From positions 1 through 64,000 of the forward strand of contig QNGE01000944.1 of assembly GCA_008508345.1 (NCBI GenBank): DNA of 64,000 nt. Reading direction: 5' to 3'. Source of the DNA: Paragonimus westermani. Taxonomy: Eukaryota; Platyhelminthes; Trematoda; Plagiorchiida; Troglotrematidae. The notes beneath the pieces were generated by a model, which searched no databases, was not told the origin of the DNA, and saw only the letters and a program-made list of their open reading frames with translations. A program made the translations under genes and the position numbers. Shown piece after piece: positions 1 to 10,772 of the stretch (the first letter of the stretch is position 1; the number at the start of each line of letters is the position of its first letter).

Positions 1-480
1 ATCGCAGAACCCCCATTCTCCCTCGGGCAGAGCCAGCCCGGTTAATTGAGTACCCCGTGACACTCAGTTCACTCTCACTGATATCACCTGTAAGCTATGT
101 CTCCGTGAAGGCGATCATGTTGGGTTGGGTGTCATGTGTTAACTGTCAAATTTCCGGTAAGTTATTGAGCAGACTCAAACAGTTCGTGAACATACATCTG
201 GAATCTACTTCCACGCTGGATTTCACGGTATGAGGGAGAGCCTTGGAAAGAAGACCTAGAATTGAAGAGGGTGGTGGAGCTGGACTCAGTCTGTCCTTTC
301 GAGTTGTTCTGACAGCCCTTCTTCGAGGCTGTGGGAGCGACATCACCACCTGTGCGTAGGTCAGCGACCCTACAGAGCGTTCGACCGGCATTCTTGGCGT
401 CGCAACTTATGACCTCTGCACCCCTCGCAAAGTCCGCTGCTTGGGAGGGTGCTTGAATGTTTCTACCCACGGAATCTCGT
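1..480 (-). mobile_element. CR1-like LINE copy C, 5' fragment cut by window edge
   Basis: On the minus strand this stretch matches the region around the start of the endonuclease domain of the copy at 10.6-14.3 kb. The frame at 391-146 ends in a segment containing TNCLSLLNNLPEI, nearly identical to TNCLSLLNKLPEI in that copy. The DNA at 68-125 aligns with 13,420-13,480 (shared CACTGATATC and flanks). Upstream of this motif the frame stays open here for about 80 codons, whereas the other copy has changed frame, so the ancestral reading frame probably ran further upstream. The remaining 3' part of this copy would lie left of base 1. It is a decayed LINE, not a host gene. Confidence 0.75.
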
Positions 481-3400
481 GATATACCCGCTTACCTCGG
501 CAACTTTAATCGGAGTGCGGAATCACAGCAGGATAGTGCTTGATATAAGACATACTTGCTTGGAACATTGAAGCGAATAAGTGGAACAGGCTGACGCTAA
601 TTGTGACAACCTGTTTTAACGTATAATTTCCTGTTAAGTTCGGTGGTTACACGACAGAAAAGTGACACTTATTGTGCCTGTCTATTCTCTAGTGGTCGGT
701 TTCGAGATTTCAAACTGAACACCTCATAACAGATGTGATTAATAGACTGCAAGTGTTCATTGCAGTTGACTGGTAGTTACTTCGCGGTAGTGTTTGCGTC
801 AGTCGGTACTGCCTACGGTTGCTGCTGGAGAAACGTATTTGGGTTTTCGTTGAGCTCATGCGTGAGTTCTGATTGATATTTCACCGTCTTCCTTCCTCAA
901 GATGGGGTTTATTGAACGCAAATTTGAATTTGTTTATCTCGGAATTGTATCTAAGTCAGAGTATTGTTAATTATTTTCCCAGTTTATTCAAGACTGTTCT
1001 AGAAAATGGGTTATTAAGAAAAGTTTTCAGTCGCGAGCGATCGTGTGGCTTCTCCAAGGATCACGACTGCAACCGCGTTTCATTTTTTTTACGCGATGTT
1101 CTGTATACGTCTGCTATAGAAGGCTTGAGATGAACCCAGTGCCGAATTCTTCAGCCGCACAACCAATTTCACGCAACGAATGCTTGCTCATCTCCTGAAG
1201 ACATACCAATTGATTCATTACCAATGTCGTTTAACCCGGACCTATTCGAGCGTTGTTTAACGCAGTCGAATTTTCCAGGCACTTCTCGCCAGGAGTGCTT
1301 TAAAGCACCGCCGAGTGGGTTGGAGTCCACCTTGCGCTTTCTTCCTTTCTTCTTTTTGTTGTTGCTAAAACTGACCTTTTTTCATACATCCTAACATTGC
1401 CAAAAATAAGCAGCTTGTTTCCAATCCCTTGCGCGTTATTTTAATCCGAAGCCGGTTGGGACTATATTTCGACTGCTCTTCAGGGAAGCCGTTTTGAACT
1501 GTTAGCGGACGATGGTCGGACGCACACCCACTTGTCCACTGGAAATTGGTGACCCCGAATATTAATCCATTTACCTTCAAAATTTCTGGTTCGCGATTTT
1601 CCTTTGGTCGTGATCAAGCATCGATGAACCCCGTTAAAGAGCGCATCTTCTCAAAACTTTTCACTTACGGTACACCATCACAAATCGATGACCAGGTTTT
1701 CGAACCTTTCTCTTGGCGCAATTTCACGTACACTCTTAGCACTAAGTGGTAAGTTGATTCCTTCCCGTTAGTTCGTCTCAGCCTATACTGTGCGCATTAT
1801 TTCAGCGAACCACAGTCTAAGGGCGTTCACCGTCTGAATTAGTTTCGCTACCGGTTTTACTGTGTGCCTCATCTATTGTCACTAATCTTAGATGTATCCG
1901 CGTTCATGCCGTACACGTTTTCTTGCGGAATCACGTTACACTGTTGACATTGAGATTCGTGATTTTCACTGGTCAATGTGCTATTCCATTATTTTGCGAC
2001 CCCTGCTTTTGGTTCCTGTTGGGTCACTTGCCAACCACGCGTCTAACACTGTGCACGCATTCAGACTGCACTTCTGACGGAGCGCACAGTTTCAGTGCCA
2101 TCAGAAACTGTGGATCTCTCAAGCCTTATCATTACCGTAGGTTTCCGGCAGTTTTAACTTGCATGTGTTCCACGTTCCTCGTGCACTGTTGCTGCAGATT
2201 TCAACCCACTCGATATAGTTTCTTACGCACGCCGTCGTCACTAATTATCCATACGGCTGCCCAGTGTCTCCGCGAAAAATGCCCCTGTCTTGATTCAAAT
2301 AGGTCGTCTGGTACATCTATGTAGCAGCGTCCGCCAGCTCAACCTACTCCAGCATGGCGCCCGGTAGCCACTACGGCCTTAGAGGCACATTTTGATCCCC
2401 ATATCCTCTCACCATATTGCGGTCGACACACTGATTCAGCAGCTGGCATGGTTTAACAATTACGGTCAACAAATTTGGTAGCTCTGGTTTTGTCAGCCGT
2501 TTCCCGGACATCTTTCCAAAGATATAGCTCCCACAGTTGTAAGCGACACGGTACACACCTCGAATTTAACGTCCTCACGGCTCGAATCACTAGCGCTTGC
2601 AACAGCATCATCTGTCAATAAGTTATTCCCACACGTGGTTGGGCGTCTCAATATTCACTCATTACTTCCTGACACGGACAATTCATCGGACTTATCGACA
2701 TGCTTCTGTCATTATTTCCGCTACTTCTTCAACATTCAGGACCGACCCAAAGACAATCTCCGTCGGCCATCCATTCGAGTGCCATAGTATATATCAGCGG
2801 GTTTCGGAACCTGCGACGTCGTAAGCATTATCTAACGCTGGTAATGCAATAAGAACATGGTTAGGATCAGTGTTCTTGCCGCACCGTCACTTCTGTTCAG
2901 TCATTAGCGCACAGGGTAAGCGTGAATTATGTTGGAATTGAGAGTACTATGATATAATTTACCAGTGCATCTAACACATGCATAGCAAGAACAAAATCTA
3001 TTGTTTTTGGGGCAATTATTGAGTTTCGTTCTTGCGGTTTCAACTATCCAGTTTTCGTGATATGGGGTCAATCACGCGCCAACGTCAATGCGACGCAAAT
3101 CAGTTTAGCCGTTAGCTGTTTGAGGTGTTTTAAGCGCTATCGTGAGATGAGTACATCCTTGACTATTGCGCATTTTAAAAATCGCCGGTATATTGTAAGT
3201 GGAGTAAACGATATTGGATACTTGTTTGGGCGTAAAACTACAGCAGCTCTGAAAAATTAATATGCCCCTGATATTTACCTCAAGCACACAACTACCGTAG
3301 ATACCTGAGTTACTTTTCACTGGACGAAGGTCCACACAATTCGCAAGTGCATTTGTGCACACTGTCCGCGTATTCATGGCATATGTGCTTGCTTATGTGT

Positions 3401-5639
3401 CGCGGAAAAGCTTGCGGAATACTTAACCACATGACATTATGAGGAACGACAACGATGGACATGCGTACACGCAGTTAGCAGGATAAAGATCAATTCTAAT
3501 GTTTGGGCGCCCTAATGTTGTGTTCAGGGTTGTGGCAAGTACTGCAAATCGCCCTGAGTATGTCTGACAGTTGTGTTCTTCCTCGGTTCTCTAACATCAG
3601 TGACTTTTCAGAGGTGGAACAAGTTTTGGACAACCTGCGACTTGAGGCCACCCGCGCAGTGGGGACTGTGATTCAATCAGCTATTTATTGGAAGCTTTCC
3701 GGGGCATAATGACGGTTTCTGCGATGAATAAAACGACGACTTGATTGCTCCGAACACGAGTTTTTTGGTGCGAAATAGTGCGGTGCTGCGCCGCTCATAA
3801 CTGCCCTCAGGAAGAAGATAAATTAATATCACCGTCCTCAAAATTCCCGGTTGGAAAAACCCACTATCGAACGGCTACACATTCCCCTGTGTGGTCAATG
3901 TTAATAAACCACCTAAGTGAGACAACCTTACTATCGGTTTGTGGTTAACTGTCAGAGATATCCGAATATTTTAATGGGCAAATTCAACTTCATGAAACTT
4001 TATTGTGCAATGTTTATTGCGATGTATAAATATAGTGCGATGTGTATAGATACGTGTCACAATTAGGGAAACTATCTATGCAAATTCCAGCCTCGTTTAC
4101 CTCGGAAACTGTACAAAAATCAGTTGGAAGATGAAAATGGCACACTGGAGAAACGAACTCACCGAGGAAGTCATCTGCCCACAGCCTTTAGTAAAGTATG
4201 GCTCCATACTGAATTACCAATGCAACAACTGAAGGTACAGTGCACCTGAATTTGCGATCGCCATGAGATAGCTAGTACTAAAGCACACTTCGAGAACAGA
4301 CCCGTTTGGATGACAGTGCTCACCAGCTGGATGCTGATGGAAGACCTGAACGGGCGTGTTCCGTAATCGCATTTAAAAGCTAATGGCCGAGGGTAAGATA
4401 AGCGCGCGTTGGGTAATCTTACTAGCTCTAGGTAATTCATGATGGTACAACTGCTCGGTGAACAATGACCGTGGTTGATGTTGCAGTCTTCACACGTTCA
4501 TATACTCACTATGTATTCATATGCGGTCGGCCGTTAGCGTAAGTTAATATCACAGTAGGTTCTTTCTAACCGGGGTCGCGTTGTATTCAGATCGTTCCCC
4601 AATTCAGGGACAGTGGTTTGTCGAACATAATTTTTCTCCGAAGCAGTATGTTTAACATGGAATTGGTGTTCGATGGTGCCAACGATCTTAGCCAAGCCAA
4701 GTTACAACGCATGAAACGTAAAACGTGACGTAGGATTTTCATAGCTATTATAGTTTTCATCCACCATCCCAACAAAACCACAAATGATTCCCAGCTATGT
4801 ATAGATTCTACCTCCTGTTCATCCCATGATACGAACTCGCCAGGGTGAACAAAAACATCTTAAATGGGGTTTGCTCCTAGGTACTGCGGAGACTCTATCA
4901 ACAAGAATGTCTATTGGCCCAATGACCACGAACATTTCTTTATCGTGTGGCGCATAATACATACTGTTTCGTTACGGCGCCCCTTCTACACTGCGCGGCT
5001 TCAGTGTCTACCAGCAGGTACACTATTACTTCATCAACTGTACATTTATGGTTGAACCAACATCAGAAACTGTGATGCCCTCAACAGTACGTCGTAGAAG
5101 ATAGCACTTCCAAGCACCGCCAAATAGCCACGAGTTCCATGCACCGGCGAAATATTTTGCGTGGCTCACGCATAAGATCGACTTCAATTGACAGCAAGGT
5201 TACATTACCCCGCGATTAACGGTAGACATCTAGCGTCATGAAAACTTTGGATGTACATTCGACCACATAGAGGATGATGAATATTTCTAGTGGAGCTAAA
5301 ATAGATGCAAAAAGCCGGGGGGCCCTGTGGAACTTCAATATATGTGTTGCAGAACGTTTCACCCTCTAAATTAATCGACTGTTGAGCATAAGCATCAATG
5401 CATTCAACTATATGTAGATTTCACCCGAATCACTTGTCGGCTATAATAAAAATGCATGCTCTCACTGGCTTTCAGGATAACGCAAAGCAAATGTCAGCCG
5501 GAATTTCTACTTCACTCGTGAAACTAACTTGCTGCACACGCGGCTGATTGCGTTCGAACAATTTTTCGTTCGATAAATAGAAAGCTCTGAACATATGTTT
5601 GCAAGTAACACAACACCAGTTTGCTCTTCACAAAGATGG
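481..5639. other. No gene recognised
   Basis: Both strands carry only short frames. The longest is 133 codons at 1923-2324 (plus), which starts on a non-ATG codon, has an ordinary composition and shows no motif I recognise. I found no splice-supported exon, RNA gene, or match to the transposon families seen elsewhere in the window. Ancient unrecognisable repeats are possible. Confidence 0.4.
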
Positions 5640-6645
5640 ACATTGAATATGTCAAGGCGTAGTGCCGCTAAAAGTTTCCATGAACGATTTTCAGAGGGAT
5701 GGCAATTGGGCCGACGAAACCTCCCACAAACTGTTCAGACAAACACGCCGAGCCGGCATTTTCCTCAACGGATGGAAAGAAGTCACAGTCACACAAGATT
5801 CTGGGGCGTGCAGGCGGCACTCCGTGATAGATAATGGTCAGTCAGCCTTACCAGCATTCCACGCGAGGTAATGGGGCGCTTGCTGAAACGCCTAGTCTTT
5901 AATATGTTCCGAAGAATAGTCCCCTATTCATTACTCAACATGCTTCCCTCTTAACCAGTCGTACGCAACGTATACACTAGCCTTCATGGGTAGACTGAGA
6001 AGCTAAAGATGGTAGCCTCCCTTAAGACAATATTTTTTCCGATTTTGTTATTACATTCAACCGTATCCCACACTGTCCTCTGAAGCGTAATCTAGAAGCT
6101 CACAGCCTCTTCGAAGGATTGTAGGACCTTTGTAGTCAACAGCGGATCAGAAATTTCTCCCGCGACCCTGGTATTCGTAGTCCTCTTCAGCTTTCCATCT
6201 GCGTCAGCGACTTTCCAGGCAATGGTCTTAACAACACCCCTCCGTACGCTTCCAATCCAAAAACCTGGGATGCCACTGATCCCAGTTCAATAAAAACTGA
6301 TCTTGATGCAATCAGGCGCCCGTCGGACGATTGGATATCCACCTTAAGTGACAGTAGGTGTGTACACATGCTACCCAATGGAGATATTGACAATGCTTCC
6401 GTGGTTCATAGTGAGTCAAACACAGTGGATGTGGCGTAAATCGTTCCGAAGAAAGATCTGGGCTTCTGGATGTCGCCCAACTTATCTACAACATTCCACT
6501 GCGAGATAACCAGTGAAAAAGACTTTGCTACCCCTGATATGGCAGAACAAACCTTCTCCTATTTGGCGATAAGAGCGTTTCATCTACTTTACACCGACTG
6601 CACAAAACCGTTTCATGTGTTCGTCTTTCAAGTAGGGTATCGTCG
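5640..6645 (+). mobile_element. CR1-like LINE copy B, internal RT fragment, decayed
   Basis: Translated piecewise, this stretch follows the reverse transcriptase of the intact copy at 10.8-13.7 kb in order. It carries the palm entry (NGWKEVTVTQDSG against EAWKEANVSPIFKTG), then DNA at 5,840-5,960 corresponding to SLTSIPCKIMERLLKRTIF, then the catalytic region, then WDATDPSSIKTDLDAIRR, KKDLGFWMSPNLS and RAFHLLYTD. The catalytic YADD box reads YASN near 6,240 and there are several frameshifts, so the copy is dead. It begins abruptly inside the RT domain and stops before the C-terminal region. The divergence is clearly greater than expected for a recent insertion. Confidence 0.8.
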
Positions 6646-6861
6646 TAGATTAGAATATAGTGGATGCTGAGCGTGTTTAGTCGGGCGATTACCAAACTTG
6701 CCAGAATCATGTAGGTAATGAATCGCGGTTTGTAATCTTTGACTTGTACACACTGGAACGCCGGCCACTCCACCGTCACCCAGTTTTTGCAGACTTTCTT
6801 TGAGGTGAGGGTTATCGTGCAGTTCTTTGCTGTGCTCGCTGACAGCCACCGAAGTGGTCAT
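6628..6861 (-). CDS. Unidentified 77-codon ORF
   Basis: This frame starts with a true ATG and ends where decayed LINE copy B loses homology. The composition is plausible for a protein (SEHSKELHDNPHLKESLQKL is predicted helical), but I recognise no family, no splice sites are obvious and chance is a fair explanation. It could be part of another inserted element joined to the LINE fragment. Confidence 0.15.
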   Translation of the reverse strand: MTTSVAVSEHSKELHDNPHLKESLQKLGDGGVAGVPVCTSQRLQTAIHYLHDSGKFGNRPTKHAQHPLYSNLRRYPT

Positions 6862-9800
6862 GTAGATGCCTCCCTAGCTCCGTCTACGTATTTTCCTTAG
6901 ACGATAACTTTCGTTAACGTTTCCAATCACCAAGGTGACCTCTTCTCTGTAGTCATTGACTGCTCCCCTAGGAATCGTATCACAAGACTGTTGGATTCCT
7001 ATTCACTTGATAGTTGGTCAAATTTGTAATGCTCCCTGTTCATGGCACCTGGTGTAATCTGCAAGAGCGGTGCTACGACACGGTTTCAGTGACTGTCTAT
7101 CAGATCGACGGAGGCCCGGTGGGTATTGGAACAAATAAATCGGCTGTAACTGGGCAACTTAGGACCCCAACATCAAGTCCGTGTATCAATCTTCAAAATT
7201 GGTGAAACCTATTAACCAGGTTTTAAAGTTCAGCCTCCTAGGAAACCTTTCTGTAACACGAAGGCCGGACGCTGCTCCCTTGGCTACCCGTTCGACATGC
7301 TATTCGGCGTTGTGAGACACGAAGAAAGTTCGCGATGACGTTCTTCCGAATAAGGGGTAACAGAATCATCCTATGAAAGGAGGTAGCGTGAATAAACGTG
7401 CTAGAGGTTGAATAAAACATGCATTCGACCTAAGGGAACAAAAAACGAAGTTTCGCCAACGAACCTGAAACATAGTGTTCGTGGCCACCCAATTACAGCA
7501 TTTTTGTCAATAGTCTCACCTGTTTGCTTTGAAACACCTCAAGAGCCACATTCGAGGCTGCAACTTTCGCTTCTTCTAAGTTATCCGGTCGTACACAATT
7601 CTAGGTACATTACTAGGTTAACCGTTATCAGTCAACTAATTTGACGATGTAACACCCGCGGATAGATTCAAGTAAACGGCCCGTTTCTGTTCATAGTGGA
7701 GAAGGTTAAGTAAGGCATTTGAGTTTTTCTGGTCGGTCAAGGGATATTTCGTGCCGGTGTGATTCATGTCAGAATGTTCAAAGGTGGTAAAATCAGATGT
7801 TTATATATAAATACACACGCTGATATGCAAGCCTATTGACCATTATACATGGTGTGGTTATTTTCCAAAGGTGTGCATAGATGCAGTTGCGTAGGGGTAT
7901 CTGTAAGTTGGTAAATGTGTACCAAAAGGGTTAACATTAACCTGACTATCAATCGGATCGGTGACATACAGGATTCCAGCGTTATTCTCAGACAACAGTG
8001 AGGAAAAGAACACAGCGAACCACATATCACTGGTGACGATTGAGAACAACACTCGTCTTAGGACGTAGCCTCATTAAGTTCCGTAAGAGGCGAAATGCAT
8101 GGTGAAACTTATCGATCATTGTACTCAGCTGCATGGCCCGAGGGTTACTTAGTGGATAAGTTCAAAACCAGCAGAGGAGGATACGCCTAACACTATAGGG
8201 GCGCCCCTTGTCAAGCAGAAATAGATGAATTGAACGGGTGCCTTGACAGCAATGATTTGCGGCATCGGCATCCTCGCCACTGTCAGCAGTGAAAGTCTAC
8301 TGGATCACGGCTAACAGAAGTTTTATTCCACCAAAGCGAATGATCAGAAGTGGTGTTACTCGTCACAGTCGGCCTGCCATCCGAACAAAAATGGGTGTTG
8401 ACTCCAAATTTACAAGGTTTGTCCCGTCGGATAATTCAGAAAGTGATTTGGTTGACTGTTGATTGTCCTTCCGATTATAGTGTCGCTGTCTATTGTATAT
8501 GATGTGCAGTAGTATGCCTGGGATCCGTTACTCGGCCCATCGACTAGTCGGGCTGACCAGTTGGTATGTCCGCCAGCCTGATGACGATAGCTGCGTCAAA
8601 AGCGCGTATTCCTTCTTGAACCAGAAGAGCGGATATTAACTTTCAACATGGCGACTCAACCGTACTTCTCAATAAACAATGGACAATTAACTCTAGGAAG
8701 CCGGCAATTAGCAGGAATCCCAAGATGAAACTTATTTTCTCAATAACTACCCTAAAACATAAAGATGTTGCTGTTGAAGTAGTTGGAATGCTGGTTGTTT
8801 ACAACACACGTAACACCGCTTTCTTTAGCACTAAAAACGACGCCTTTTCCGAAACAATCCTGCGGAAACAGGTGTTTCCCTAAGTCATATTCCTCTTGGT
8901 TCTATGATTGTGAGGTCGCAGCCAGCTCACGATATCCATCTTACTGTTGAGGTCCTGTTGAACCCCAGTTCGGCGAACCCAATTAGAGCGGAGGAGAAAT
9001 TCTCTTAAACTACTTCAACTTATAAATTCTGCGTTCAGCGTCCGGATCTCTCCCTTTCCAGTGGAACAATTCCGTGATTCCACCTCGCCGAAAAAGTAGA
9101 TCACAGCAGAATACTGAATTTTTGCTCTCTCAGATTTTTAAGAATTACGCTTATCATAGTTTTCTTAACGGGCGCTTTTGGAATTCTTGAACCTAACATG
9201 CAACCTGCTGATTCCGGCAATGCAGTTGAGACCATACACTTGGTGGTTCGAAGGTCTTTTCAACCTGTCTTATAAGTGCACCTCGACGGGAACAGTCATT
9301 TTGTTACACGTAGCCTTATGTAGTTAGCTTTGGATTTTGATGGTTGCATAGAAACGACGGAGTCAGGCGAGACTTGCAGGGTGCTGCAACTAGTCACCGG
9401 CTAGGTGATCCGAGAAAGCTTCTACGCAACGTTACATGTCTTTACTCGTACAGGGAAAAATCGTACAGTTATTAAAGTTTGTGGAAAGCTCTTATTTGTT
9501 GGCGATAATAACATAGCCTTCTCTTTTTATCTGAAAGATTTATTTATTACACGACATGGAAAACCCTCATATTATTGGAGCTTTCGTGTTAGACACGGCT
9601 GAAGGAAGTTCCACCTTGAAATGCATCAACATCGCTTGTCGCTGTCATGTACGCAAAATAGTAGCAAACGGAACCTCGAGTACCGGTGTATGGAACCCTC
9701 AGAACACGGACTCACAATACTCAGGGTTTCTTATTGCCCATAGAGAGTTCGTAGCAATCACCCGTACATTCTTTAAGGACCCTAGGGGGTCCTTTCTCCA

Positions 9801-10560
9801 CAATTTCCGTCTTAATTTCGTTCGAGACAGGACTGGAATTGGATCACCCGACAAGATGCACATTCAGTCGCTTGACCAAAAACTGTGAAATGAGATGTGA
9901 GATCACAGAGACCCTGATTTTACGAGAGGGAATTTTCACCATTCATGGCCAAGAGACATAGAGCTAATCAAGTGAAGCTATCATATATGGCGGTCACGAA
10001 ATCAGTGATATGGCCTGTTATGTGGTTCAAAGATTGATGAGCGTTCATTGATGTTGAAGAATGGTCACACATTTTGCTCTCTTCCATCAACAAACTGCAT
10101 TGTTCACCTTTGTTCTTACATCAACTACTGTTACCGTGTCTCCTAACCTTATTTAGTCCGAACCCTGTAAACTTCCGAATGACGAGGTTAAACATTTTTT
10201 CCGGTGTGTTTTCTTGAGTAACTTGTGATTCCCGTCGTTTCTCGATGCAAAAACAGTCGCTTGCTCCGACCCAACCAACGACCAATCGTTTGATTGCGAT
10301 CAGCCCCGTGTTATCGTCCACCATTGTTGAGCGGCGCCTAGTTGTCGCACAGGCACGTTCTTTGTTAGAGTTCTAAGGGTTTTTACCTTCGAGGTGAGAG
10401 GCGTAACTTTCTTGTACACCTATTCAATTAGTACCGTGTCAAATCCGTTTCGAGGAGAGACTAGCTCTATCGTTGAGTATTGCGAGATGCATTTACCGGA
10501 CCGAAAGATTCTCGAAACTCGGTGTGAACATGAGTCCTTGGCGAACGAGTCAATAGACAA
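6862..10560. other. No gene recognised
   Basis: The only frame over 100 codons is 9,556-9,888 (plus, true ATG, 110 codons), which shows no motif I recognise and lies within the length range expected by chance. No homology to the other repeats in the window was seen. Confidence 0.4.
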
Positions 10561-10562
10561 AA

Positions 10563-10590
10563 CGATTTCAGCGATTTCAACGATTTGTAC
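10563..10590 (-). repeat. LINE 3' tail of short tandem repeats
   Basis: On the plus strand three near-copies of a nine-base unit occur in a row (CGATTTCAG, CGATTTCAA, CGATTTGTA). They lie at the downstream end of LINE copy A, where CR1-type elements typically end in a short microsatellite rather than poly-A. Copy D has GTTGAAATTGCTAAAA at the matching position, a decayed form. Confidence 0.55.
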
Positions 10591-10772
10591 ACGGGTTCGA
10601 GGCTGGGGGCCCAATCTACCCGGATCCAGTCAGTTTGTTCGTTTCGATGTCCGGCGGTTTTCTGTTGACCTGAAAGGCAGTCATTGAAAACGGGGTGTAG
10701 CACCGCTCTTGGGGGTTACAGAAGGTACCAACAACAGAGTAAAATAATAATCTAGCAAAACAGGATAAATTA

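Noticed and set aside
9556..9888. 110-codon plus-strand ORF with true ATG
   Set aside because: No domain or splice context was recognised, and frames of this length are expected by chance in 64 kb.
10394..10687. 97-codon plus-strand ORF next to LINE copy A
   Set aside because: It lies antisense to the LINE 3' UTR and tail, which are homologous to the 3' UTR of copy D, and no protein family is recognisable.
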